14,226 bases of DNA. Origin: Pseudomonadota bacterium. Its GTDB lineage: Bacteria > Pseudomonadota > Alphaproteobacteria > Thalassobaculales > Thalassobaculaceae. The translations under genes and the position numbers were made by a program. Below the pieces are notes generated by a model. That model was not told where the DNA came from and searched no databases. It saw only the letters and a program-made list of their open reading frames with translations. This document shows positions 6,587 to 13,042 of the stretch, piece by piece. Numbering within the stretch: position 1 is the first letter of the stretch; each line of letters starts with the position of its first letter. The stretch is taken from assembly GCA_027623845.1 (NCBI GenBank), contig JAQBUJ010000017.1:1-14226 (forward strand), read 5' to 3'.

Positions 6587-7753
6587 TCAGCGCTCGATGA
6601 AGTGACGGCCGATGAATTGGCGATGGATCTGGTTGGTGCCCTCCCAAATCTGGGTGATCTTGGCGTCGCGCATCAGCCGTTCAGCGCGAAAATCCTGGAT
6701 ATAGCCATAGCCACCGTGAAGCTGCACGCCCTCGGTCGCCATCCGCATGGCGACGTCGGAGGCCCGCATCTTGAGCATCGAGGCCTCAACACCGAAATCC
6801 GTGGCGCCGGCGTCAACCATGCGGGCGACCCGCCAGAGCCATTCCTCGGTCAGCGCCAGGTCGGTCGCCAGGTCGGCAAGCAGGAACTGGATGCCCTGGA
6901 ACTCGACGATCCGCTTGCCCGATTGACGGCGCTGGTTGATATAGCCGACCGCGTCCTCGAAGGCCCCGCGGGCGATGCCAAGGGCGTGGGCGGCGATACT
7001 GGGCCGTGATTTATTCAGCGACGCCAGCAGGATCCGCAACCCGTCGCCCGGCTCGCCGAGCAGATTGGTCATCGGCACCCGGCACCCGTCGAAGGCAAGC
7101 CCGCAGGTCGGCGCCGCCCGATGCCCCATCTTTTGCTCTTTCTTCAGAGCTTCGAAGCCGGCAGTGCCCTTCTCGAGGACCAGTGCGGTGATCGACTGGC
7201 GATCGTCGTCGATGCCGTCCCACTTGCCGAAAACCAGCAGGAAGTCGGCGACATCCCCGTTGGAGATGAAGGTTTTGCCGCCTTCGATGACGATCTCATT
7301 ACCGTCGGCGCGAAATTTGGTCTTCATCCCGGTCGCGTCGGAACCGGCGCTCGGCTCGGTAATGCACAGCGCCCCGATGGCCCCCTCGGCGACCCGGCTC
7401 ATCACCCGGGTTTTCAAGTCCGCCGAGCCGAAGTCCAGTACCGGTTTCATGCCATGGAAGGTGGTCGCCCAGATGATCCCGGTGGACGCGCAGGCCTTGG
7501 AGATCTCGCGCACGCAGGCGAGGTAGAGCGTGTAGGAAAGGCCGAGCCCACCCAGCGCCTCCGGCACGAACATGGCGTTCATTCCAAGCGCGTTCATATC
7601 GGCGATATTGTCGGCCGGATAGCTGCCCGCCTGGTCATGGCCAGCAGCCCTCGGCGCGATCTTGTCCGCCGCTAATTGGCGCACCTGTTCCAAGACCATC
7701 GCCTCGTGTTCAGGCAAATCGATAGAGGCATCGAGGCGGTCAAGTACCTGCAT
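6587..7753 (-). CDS. Acyl-CoA dehydrogenase, classical type
   Basis: FAD flavoenzyme of 388 aa that introduces a 2,3-double bond into acyl-CoAs and passes electrons to ETF. Seen are the substrate/flavin signature LCITEPSAGSDATGMKTKF at about 133-151, the C-terminal signature MATEGVQLHGGYGYIQDF at about 335-352, and IWEGTNQIHR with the catalytic base Glu371. The layout therefore matches short-chain and branched-chain acyl-CoA dehydrogenases, in contrast to the Asp-bearing homologue at 3930. Chain-length preference cannot be read from the sequence. The start ATG has AAGGA about 8 nt upstream. It follows an enoyl-CoA hydratase gene by 38 nt, so the two are probably one operon supplying successive beta-oxidation steps. 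It ends convergently with the DUF6285 gene. Confidence 0.93.
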   Translation of the reverse strand: MQVLDRLDASIDLPEHEAMVLEQVRQLAADKIAPRAAGHDQAGSYPADNIADMNALGMNAMFVPEALGGLGLSYTLYLACVREISKACASTGIIWATTFHGMKPVLDFGSADLKTRVMSRVAEGAIGALCITEPSAGSDATGMKTKFRADGNEIVIEGGKTFISNGDVADFLLVFGKWDGIDDDRQSITALVLEKGTAGFEALKKEQKMGHRAAPTCGLAFDGCRVPMTNLLGEPGDGLRILLASLNKSRPSIAAHALGIARGAFEDAVGYINQRRQSGKRIVEFQGIQFLLADLATDLALTEEWLWRVARMVDAGATDFGVEASMLKMRASDVAMRMATEGVQLHGGYGYIQDFRAERLMRDAKITQIWEGTNQIHRQFIGRHFIER

Positions 7754-7791
7754 GCATGGCGTCCTTCGCGTGACCTGTTTCGTCGGGTTGG

Positions 7792-8568
7792 CTATTGGTC
7801 CTTGAAGACCGGTTTGCGCTTCTCCAGGAAGGCGGTCAGGCCTTCGATCGCATCGGCGGTCTGGAAGGACAGGGTGTTGAGATCCGCCTCCACCTTAAGA
7901 CCCTCGGTAACCGGCAGATCCAGAGCGCGCTGAACCGCCTCGCGCGCCAGGCCGATCGCCGGCAGACCGAATTGGCTGATCTCGCCAAGATAGGCCATCG
8001 CCGCTTCAAGCGGATCGCTACCGTCAGCGCCGACAATCCGGTTCACCAGTCCGATCCGCTCCGCCTCCTCAGCCCCGACGGCGCGGCCGGTCAGCACCAT
8101 GTCCAAGGCCCGCCCCTCGCCCACCAGTCGCGGCAGCCGTTGGGTGCCGCCATAGCCCGGAATCACGCCAAGCTTGATCTCCGGCAGTCCCATCTTGGCG
8201 TTCGGCGTGGCGACCCGAAGGTTGCAGGCGGTGGCAAGCTCCAGGCCGCCGCCAAAGGCATATCCGTTGATCACCGCCAGGGTCGGAACCTTGAAGCTGG
8301 ATAGCCGGTCGAAGGTCCGTTGACCGCGCACCATGTCAGCCTTCTGTTGAACCAGAGACCGGCCCATGAGTTCCGCTATATCAGCGCCGGCGCAAAACGC
8401 CTTCTCGCCGGCCCCGATCAGGATCAAGCCTCGAACAGGCAGCGCTTCGACCTCATCCAATCTATCACTAAGATCTTTTACAAGACTGAAACTTAATGCA
8501 TTAAGGGCTTCCGGCCGATTTATCGTGATGACCGAGAAATCGCCCTTTCGACTAAGATCGATCGACAT
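7792..8568 (-). CDS. Enoyl-CoA hydratase/isomerase (crotonase) family protein
   Basis: Crotonase-fold enzyme, 258 aa, expected to hydrate trans-2-enoyl-CoA to 3-hydroxyacyl-CoA in the cytoplasm. The oxyanion-hole segments are present (AFCAGADIAEL at 57-67 and NGYAFGGGLELA at 101-112). Both catalytic acids are present: Glu110 in GGGLELA and Glu130 in GLPEIKLGVIPGYGGTQRL. Their 20-residue spacing matches Glu144/Glu164 of the rat hydratase, so true hydratase activity is likely rather than a non-hydratase branch. Start: GAGGG lies about 8 nt before the ATG. Residues 23-38 are encoded by an unusual run of A/T-ending codons. It precedes the acyl-CoA dehydrogenase and could also act on enoyl-CoA made by the divergent ACAD-kinase cassette. 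Confidence 0.93.
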   Translation of the reverse strand: MSIDLSRKGDFSVITINRPEALNALSFSLVKDLSDRLDEVEALPVRGLILIGAGEKAFCAGADIAELMGRSLVQQKADMVRGQRTFDRLSSFKVPTLAVINGYAFGGGLELATACNLRVATPNAKMGLPEIKLGVIPGYGGTQRLPRLVGEGRALDMVLTGRAVGAEEAERIGLVNRIVGADGSDPLEAAMAYLGEISQFGLPAIGLAREAVQRALDLPVTEGLKVEADLNTLSFQTADAIEGLTAFLEKRKPVFKDQ

Positions 8569-8665
8569 GAACTAACCCTCGTTGATTGGGACCATCGTGA
8601 TGTCGTGCTTAGCATAACGACGCGGGGAGCCAAACCAGCCAGGGCGAGCACCGGCCAAAGACCGA

Positions 8666-8686
8666 CCGGCCCGAAAATCGGGCCGG
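8666..8686 (-). terminator. Strong hairpin between the VOC and enoyl-CoA hydratase genes
   Basis: Perfect 9-bp inverted repeat CCGGCCCGA / TCGGGCCGG with a 3-nt loop, about 30 bp after the end of the VOC gene in its direction of reading. There is no T-tract on either strand (the - strand continues TCGGTCTTTGG), so it may be a weak or factor-assisted terminator, an mRNA-stabilising hairpin, or an attenuator ahead of the hydratase gene. Confidence 0.45.
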
Positions 8687-8715
8687 CGGCGGCGCTGGCG
8701 AATTGATCCAGAAAC

Positions 8716-9198
8716 TCAGTATCCGGTGGTGACCTCGATCATGATCTCGTCCGGGTCGCGCAAATAGATCGATCCCTTCGTCTCATCACCATGGATGTCG
8801 TGCTTTATGCCCCGGTCCCGGGCGGTTTTAACGACGGCGGCGTATTGCTCCGGCGTTCCCTTGAGAGCCACGTGATGCATGCTACCGACGCCGCGCTGTG
8901 TCTTGGCCGGCCCCTTTTTCGGAAAATCAAAGAACGCCAGCATGTTGCCGCCGCCCATATCGAGAAAGATATGGGTCGAGCTTGGCTCATCCCGGTTCGG
9001 GACGATCTTGGCGAGCCGCATACCGACCACTTCGGTATAGAACTCAATGGTCTTTTCCAGATCGGAGCAGATCAGCGCCAGATGATCCACCCCGCCGGTG
9101 CCAACGTTGGTCGATCCCGCCGGTGCGTTGGAGGGGGAATACTTCTCGACCAGCGCCGCCCGCTTGGCCTGGTAATTGATGTCCTGGGTATCGGGCAT
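8716..9198 (-). CDS. VOC (glyoxalase/bleomycin resistance/dioxygenase) superfamily protein
   Basis: A single-domain vicinal-oxygen-chelate protein of 160 aa. The paired beta-alpha-beta modules are visible as VDHLALICSDLEKTIEFYTE (about 37-56) and SMHHVALKGTPEQYAAVVK (about 106-124), ending in DEIMIEVTTGY. Candidate metal ligands are His39, His109 (or His108) and Glu155. The position that holds Glu in glyoxalase I (LEL) reads LAF here, so a three-ligand His-His-Glu site is more likely than the glyoxalase I site. The start at 9198 was chosen because AGGAGG lies 4 nt upstream; the frame is open 14 codons further. The substrate is unknown: lactoylglutathione, methylmalonyl-CoA epimer and extradiol substrates cannot be separated by eye. 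It lies 129 nt downstream of the flavoprotein gene and may belong to that unit. Confidence 0.85.
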   Translation of the reverse strand: MPDTQDINYQAKRAALVEKYSPSNAPAGSTNVGTGGVDHLALICSDLEKTIEFYTEVVGMRLAKIVPNRDEPSSTHIFLDMGGGNMLAFFDFPKKGPAKTQRGVGSMHHVALKGTPEQYAAVVKTARDRGIKHDIHGDETKGSIYLRDPDEIMIEVTTGY

Positions 9199-9202
9199 GG
9201 GA

Positions 9203-9208
9203 CCTCCT
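9203..9208 (-). promoter_or_regulatory. Shine-Dalgarno AGGAGG of the VOC gene
   Basis: A full AGGAGG on the - strand, 4 nt before the ATG at 9198. It fixes the start 14 codons inside the longest open frame. Confidence 0.7.
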
Positions 9209-9327
9209 CGTAAAGCGATGCCGCTATCTTGACAGCCCAAGGATAGCGCCGTCCAGAACAGCCATCCTGGCCTCTATACCTGGGAGCGCAAGGCCTCTGT
9301 TCAACCAGCTGCGCTCAAAACGATCCC

Positions 9328-10497
9328 TCAGAAGAACACGGCGGGGGGATCACCAAGCATGACCTGGCCGACAGCTTCGAAATGCGCGTCGCGGGCCTGG
9401 ATCTGTTGGCTGAGAGTATGAATATCACGCCAGCGCCGTTCGAACGGGCTGGCCCCGACAAAGATCGCCGACACCCCCGCCGCCTTGTGGATCCGGTCGG
9501 CGACGGCAATGGAATTGATGATCGCATTGGTGGTCGCCAGCCGGACCCTGGCCCGGTCGGGCACGGCCATGGCGCCGGTTTCCTCGGCCGCCGCGTAATA
9601 GCCGGCGAGCACCTCGAGCAGATAGGCCCGGGCCGAACCCAGGGCCGCCTCGGAACGGGCCACCAGCGACTGGGTCGCCGGTCGCTCAGCCAGGCGGGCT
9701 AAACCGCGCGGGGTTTTGTCGATCGCCAGTTCCTGAAAGGCCGAGAGCATCGCCCCTGCCGTTCCCAGCGCCACCGCCGCCACCCCCACCGCATACAGCC
9801 CCTGTTGGGTAAACCAATACAGCGGCCCTGGCGCCCGGCGGCTCTCCGGCTCCTCGCGGGTGCCAATGAAGGCCTCGGGCACAAATAGATTTTCGACCGT
9901 GTAGCTATCCGAGGCGGTGCCGCGCAGGCCGATGGTGTTCCAGGTGTCGTGCAAGGTGACCTGCTCGACCGGGAACAGGAAGCTGGTGACCGACGGGCGG
10001 CCCGCCGCGTTCAGCCGGAGCGAGCCATCCGGCTCCTCGACCTGGCAATGGGCGCCCATCCAATTGGCTTGCCGGCAACCGCTGGAGAACCCCCAGGTAC
10101 CATTGACGACATAGCCGCCATCAACCGCCCTGGCCCGCTGCGCATCGGGCGGCCCCCAAGACATCCAGGCATGCAGTTCGGCATAGATCGTGCGGGCCGT
10201 CTCCGGCTCCAGGAACGGCGTTATCAAGGTCGAGCTGTTGGCGACGAACAGGTTCCAGCCGACCGAGGCGTCGTGCCGCGAAACTTCCTCCAAGGTTAGC
10301 AGATAGCTGCAGGGGTCGATTTCCTCACCGCCAAAGATCTTCGGCAGGAACAACCGACCGAAACGCGCCTTATGCAGTTTATCGAGAAACGCCTTCGGAA
10401 TGCGCTTGGTCCGCTCGACCTCATCCGCCGCCGCATCCAGGGCCGGGCCAAGCGCACGGGCGCGGGCGACGGGATCATTCGGGTTAAGTTGGTCCAT
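9328..10497 (-). CDS. Group D flavin monooxygenase-like protein of the acyl-CoA dehydrogenase fold
   Basis: A 389-residue flavoprotein resembling the oxygenase component of two-component monooxygenases (HsaA, HpaH/C2, DszC type) rather than a true acyl-CoA dehydrogenase. Supporting features are VVNGTWGFSSGCRQANWMGA (about 128-147), TWNTIGLRGTASDSYTVENL (about 188-207) and the C-terminal RRWRDIHTLSQQ. The last replaces the WEGT..IHR end that carries the catalytic Glu of dehydrogenases. Such enzymes use reduced flavin from a partner reductase and O2 to hydroxylate aromatic or sulfur compounds. The C-terminal His commonly found in this group appears to be Gln here (SQQ). No flavin reductase gene is in the window. 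Start: GGGAGGG lies 6 nt before the ATG. It follows the MFS gene by 64 nt on the same strand, suggesting uptake or export of its substrate or product. Confidence 0.82.
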   Translation of the reverse strand: MDQLNPNDPVARARALGPALDAAADEVERTKRIPKAFLDKLHKARFGRLFLPKIFGGEEIDPCSYLLTLEEVSRHDASVGWNLFVANSSTLITPFLEPETARTIYAELHAWMSWGPPDAQRARAVDGGYVVNGTWGFSSGCRQANWMGAHCQVEEPDGSLRLNAAGRPSVTSFLFPVEQVTLHDTWNTIGLRGTASDSYTVENLFVPEAFIGTREEPESRRAPGPLYWFTQQGLYAVGVAAVALGTAGAMLSAFQELAIDKTPRGLARLAERPATQSLVARSEAALGSARAYLLEVLAGYYAAAEETGAMAVPDRARVRLATTNAIINSIAVADRIHKAAGVSAIFVGASPFERRWRDIHTLSQQIQARDAHFEAVGQVMLGDPPAVFF

Positions 10498-10561
10498 CCG
10501 GCACCCTCCCTGGCGTCTTGGCTATTGCGGCAGTGAGAAGATACGCTGTCAATGGCCAACG

Positions 10562-12115
10562 CTACTTCCCGGGTGCTGAACGACGCGGATCAGCGAACAG
10601 GAAACTCAACGGGATCGCGACCGCGGCGGCGATCCCGAAAAGCTGGAACGCGTTGATATAGCCGATCATCTGGGCCTGACGCTTGATTTCAATACTGAGC
10701 GCCGACAAGCCGGACAGGGTGTCGAGCGTCCAGTCGCCACTGACCACCGGAAACCGGAACAGCTCGTTAAACGGCGTAACCCAAGCAGTCATGTCGGAAT
10801 AATTCCAGGCGGTGCTCTGCACCAGGACCATGACGCTGATCGAAATAAACACGCTGCTGCCGAAATGCCTGAGCAGGTTGAATACCGCCGAGCCCTCGAC
10901 CATCAGTTTTGGCGCCAAAGTGGCGAAGGCCAGGGTCGCCATCGGCGTATAGGCCAGACCAAAGCCGAACCCCTGCAGCAGATTGGTCCAGAACACATCG
11001 AACTCGGTCAGGTTGATGTCGAGCTTACTCATCTCCCAGCCGGCGACAGCCTGACAGGCAAGGCCGACGGCCAGCGCCATCCGCGGCGATTTTCGGGTGA
11101 ATTGCACGACAATGAAAAAACTCAACCAATTGCCAAAGCCGCGCGCCGCGATCAACGACCCGACAATGGAATCCGGAAAGCCGCGCAACTCCTGCAACAG
11201 CGGCGGAAACATCACCAGGGGCGTGTAACTCAGCCAGCCCATGGCGAAGGCGGTGGCGCAACCCAGCGCAAAATTACGATCAAGGAACAATCGGGGGTTC
11301 AGAAACGGGTTTTCGCTGGTGAAAGTGTGAGCGATGAAAACATAGAACCCAACAACCGCGATGAAACCTTCGAGCAAAATCTCCGGCGACTCGAACCAGT
11401 CCAGACGGCTGCCCCGGTCGAGCATCAGCTGGGTCGCGCCAATCGCCAGCGCCAGGGCGGCAAACCCGATGAAGTCGAACTTCTTCGGCTCGCCTCGACC
11501 CTGATCGCCAACCGACACCGCCGCCACGACGATACTGAGCAAGCCAAGCGGCACGATCATGAAGAACACCCAGCGCCAATCCAGCGCCTCGGCGACGAAA
11601 CCGCCCATGATCGGCCCCATCACCGGCCCGATCACCCCGCCGATCCCCCAGATCATCAACGCCATGGGGTGCAGGCGACGCGGAAAAGTCGCCAGGATCA
11701 TCCCTTGGCCAAGCGGCATCAGCGGCGCCCCCATCGCCCCCTGCCCGATCCGAAACAACACCAGTGTCTCCAGCGAATCGGCCATCCCGCAAAGCGCGGT
11801 AAAGATGGTGAACCCGATCAAACTGCCGAACAACAGACGCCGCCAGCCGAACGTGCTGGCAAACCAGCCGGTCAACGGCGTCGCGATCGCGGTGGCGACC
11901 AGATTGAAGGTCACCACCCAGGCGATCTGATCCGGGGTGGCCGACATCGCTCCCTTGAGCTGCGGCAGCACCACATTGGCGGCGGTGATTGTCATTCCAA
12001 AGGTCAAAGTGGTGATCTGAACCGTGGCCAGAATCAGCCAATGGCGCATCCCGACCGGATCGGTTTCCGCGTTGAACTGACCGGTTGGGGAACTAGCAAC
12101 CATTGATACCGCCAT
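10562..12115 (-). CDS. DHA2-family (EmrB/QacA-like) MFS transporter
   Basis: Inner-membrane secondary transporter of 517 aa, the usual length for the 14-helix DHA2 drug:proton antiporters. Many hydrophobic segments alternate along the length, from RHWLILATVQITTLTFGMTI to the last helix LFGIAAAVAIPLSFLF. The loop 2-3 motif A is recognisable in TGWFASTFGWRRLLF, and the antiporter motif C region in GPVMGPIMGGFVAEALDWRW. I placed the start at 12115 (MAVSMVASSP). The ATG at 12103 is equally possible, because a short duplication gives both a GGCGG 5-6 nt upstream. The longest frame begins at a GTG at 12181 without a Shine-Dalgarno. No EmrA-type partner lies beside it. Downstream is a monooxygenase-like gene and upstream, divergent, the nitrile hydratase-like operon, so it may move a substrate or product of either. 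The substrate cannot be read from sequence. Confidence 0.92.
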   Translation of the reverse strand: MAVSMVASSPTGQFNAETDPVGMRHWLILATVQITTLTFGMTITAANVVLPQLKGAMSATPDQIAWVVTFNLVATAIATPLTGWFASTFGWRRLLFGSLIGFTIFTALCGMADSLETLVLFRIGQGAMGAPLMPLGQGMILATFPRRLHPMALMIWGIGGVIGPVMGPIMGGFVAEALDWRWVFFMIVPLGLLSIVVAAVSVGDQGRGEPKKFDFIGFAALALAIGATQLMLDRGSRLDWFESPEILLEGFIAVVGFYVFIAHTFTSENPFLNPRLFLDRNFALGCATAFAMGWLSYTPLVMFPPLLQELRGFPDSIVGSLIAARGFGNWLSFFIVVQFTRKSPRMALAVGLACQAVAGWEMSKLDINLTEFDVFWTNLLQGFGFGLAYTPMATLAFATLAPKLMVEGSAVFNLLRHFGSSVFISISVMVLVQSTAWNYSDMTAWVTPFNELFRFPVVSGDWTLDTLSGLSALSIEIKRQAQMIGYINAFQLFGIAAAVAIPLSFLFADPRRSAPGK

Positions 12116-12146
12116 TGATGGCCGCCACGGGTGGCCGCCATTGATG
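12100..12146 (-). repeat. Short direct repeats around the MFS start codons
   Basis: On the - strand ATCAATGG occurs three times (complements of 12138-12145, 12112-12119 and 12100-12107). The longer 12-mer CATCAATGGCGG occurs twice (12135-12146 and 12109-12120). TGGCGGCCA also occurs twice (12132-12140 and 12119-12127). Each copy carries an ATG, so the repeat duplicates the start context. It may be a slippage product or a regulator site. Confidence 0.6.
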
Positions 12147-12383
12147 AAAAGATGCCCCACACCGACGGGCGGTCCCACCACGTGGGGATTTCGATCAGCA
12201 TCTAGACCTGTTTCGAAGAGCGGACTATAGGCGCAAAGCCGGCGACCCGCGCGGCTTTCTTAAACCCGCCGGACCTAGCCGGATCAATCAATCGGCTGGC
12301 GGATATCGCAAAGCGCCTCCGGTTTCGCTTCGCCTTGGGTTAATCGGCCCGTTAGACTTAGCGACAACCAACTGGATACCATC

Positions 12384-12734
12384 ATGACCGACCGTGCGAT
12401 CAGCGATCTGGGCGGCCTTGCGGGCGGGCCGATCGACATCTCGGAGCATCAACCGACCCTGAGCGAGCGCCGCATCGACGCGATGATGATGCTGTTGCGC
12501 AAAAAACCCCGAGCCTTCTGGGCCACCGACGAGAACCGCCGCACCATCGAGAGCTTGGAGCCCAAGACCTACGAAGAATCCGCCTATTATGAGCGCTGGG
12601 TTCTGGCGATACGGGCGTTGCTGATCGAAAAGGGCGTGCTTAGCGAGACTGAGATCGAGGCGAAACTGGCCGAGGTGTGCGCCCGTCCCGCCGGAGGCGC
12701 CAACGGAGACCAACCCAGCGGAGACCGACAATGA
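12384..12734 (+). CDS. Nitrile hydratase/thiocyanate hydrolase family subunit: beta N-terminal half
   Basis: A 116-residue protein matching only the N-terminal helical domain of nitrile hydratase beta. Seen are the ISDLGGLAGGP start, then the helix with FWATDENRRTIESLEP (candidate claw-binding Arg in NRR), then the conserved SAYYERWVLAIRALLIEKGV. A low-complexity tail (PAGGANGDQPSGDRQ) ends the protein where an ordinary fused beta subunit would continue into its SH3-like half. That half is instead encoded by the next gene, starting within this stop (ATGA). Thiocyanate hydrolase (beta subunit, 157 aa) and toyocamycin nitrile hydratase are split in the same way. The start ATG has only a weak GGA upstream. 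It is the first gene of the operon and diverges from the MFS gene across a 268-bp gap. Confidence 0.88.
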   Translation: MTDRAISDLGGLAGGPIDISEHQPTLSERRIDAMMMLLRKKPRAFWATDENRRTIESLEPKTYEESAYYERWVLAIRALLIEKGVLSETEIEAKLAEVCARPAGGANGDQPSGDRQ

Positions 12735-13042
12735 CCGGCCCGCATACCATCGGCGAGACGGTAAGGGTATCGGCTGGCCTGCCGCCCGGCCATGTGCGCA
12801 CGCCGTTGTTCCTGCGCGGTCGTACCGGCGTGGGGATTCGCCATTTCGGTGACTTCCCCAATCCCGAGCGCTTAGCCTATGGGCTTTCGGGATTACCGAA
12901 GCTGCATCTTTATCAAGTGTTGTTCCGGATGGACGAAGCTTGGGCAGATGAAGCCGGGAAAGAGGGTGTCGAGGACGGCGCCTACGCCCCCGGCGATACA
13001 GTCGCCGCCGATATTTACGAGACCTGGTTGGAGCCGTTATGA
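12731..13042 (+). CDS. Nitrile hydratase/thiocyanate hydrolase family subunit: beta C-terminal half
   Basis: A 103-residue SH3-like beta-barrel protein corresponding to the C-terminal domain of nitrile hydratase beta. Diagnostic segments are GETVRVSAGLPPGHVRTPLF (about 8-27), RGRTGVGIRHFGDFPNPE and LHLYQVLFRMDEAW, and the acidic-aromatic end VAADIYETWLEPL. In the complete enzyme this barrel packs on the alpha subunit near the metal centre. It overlaps the preceding gene (ATGA) and the following gene (ATGA at 13039), so all three subunits are likely made in balance. The thiocyanate hydrolase alpha subunit (126 aa) is the closest architectural counterpart. Identity as the beta C-half is firm; the substrate of the complex is undecided. 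Confidence 0.88.
   Translation: MTGPHTIGETVRVSAGLPPGHVRTPLFLRGRTGVGIRHFGDFPNPERLAYGLSGLPKLHLYQVLFRMDEAWADEAGKEGVEDGAYAPGDTVAADIYETWLEPL

Noticed and set aside
11280..12041. Second - strand frame of 253 codons inside the MFS gene
   Set aside because: It is a frame-shifted copy of the transporter coding strand, rich in D, G, R and H without motifs. The true frame is intact throughout.
10865..12106. Long + strand open frame (413 codons) opposite the MFS gene
   Set aside because: The translation is a low-complexity mix rich in H, R, Q, P and D with no domain, while the - strand frame is a clear 14-helix transporter. It is an antisense shadow caused by high GC.
12235..12258. Inverted repeat AAAGCCG / CGGCTTT between the MFS and NHase-like genes
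   Set aside because: The 7-bp stem has a 10-nt loop and no T-tract on either strand, and no gene ends there. It could be an operator but nothing specific supports that.
12329..12358. TTCGCC ... TAGACT as a promoter for the NHase-like operon
   Set aside because: The -35 matches only 3 of 6 bases and the spacer is 18 nt, too weak to call in GC-rich DNA, although the position 25 nt before the ATG is suitable.
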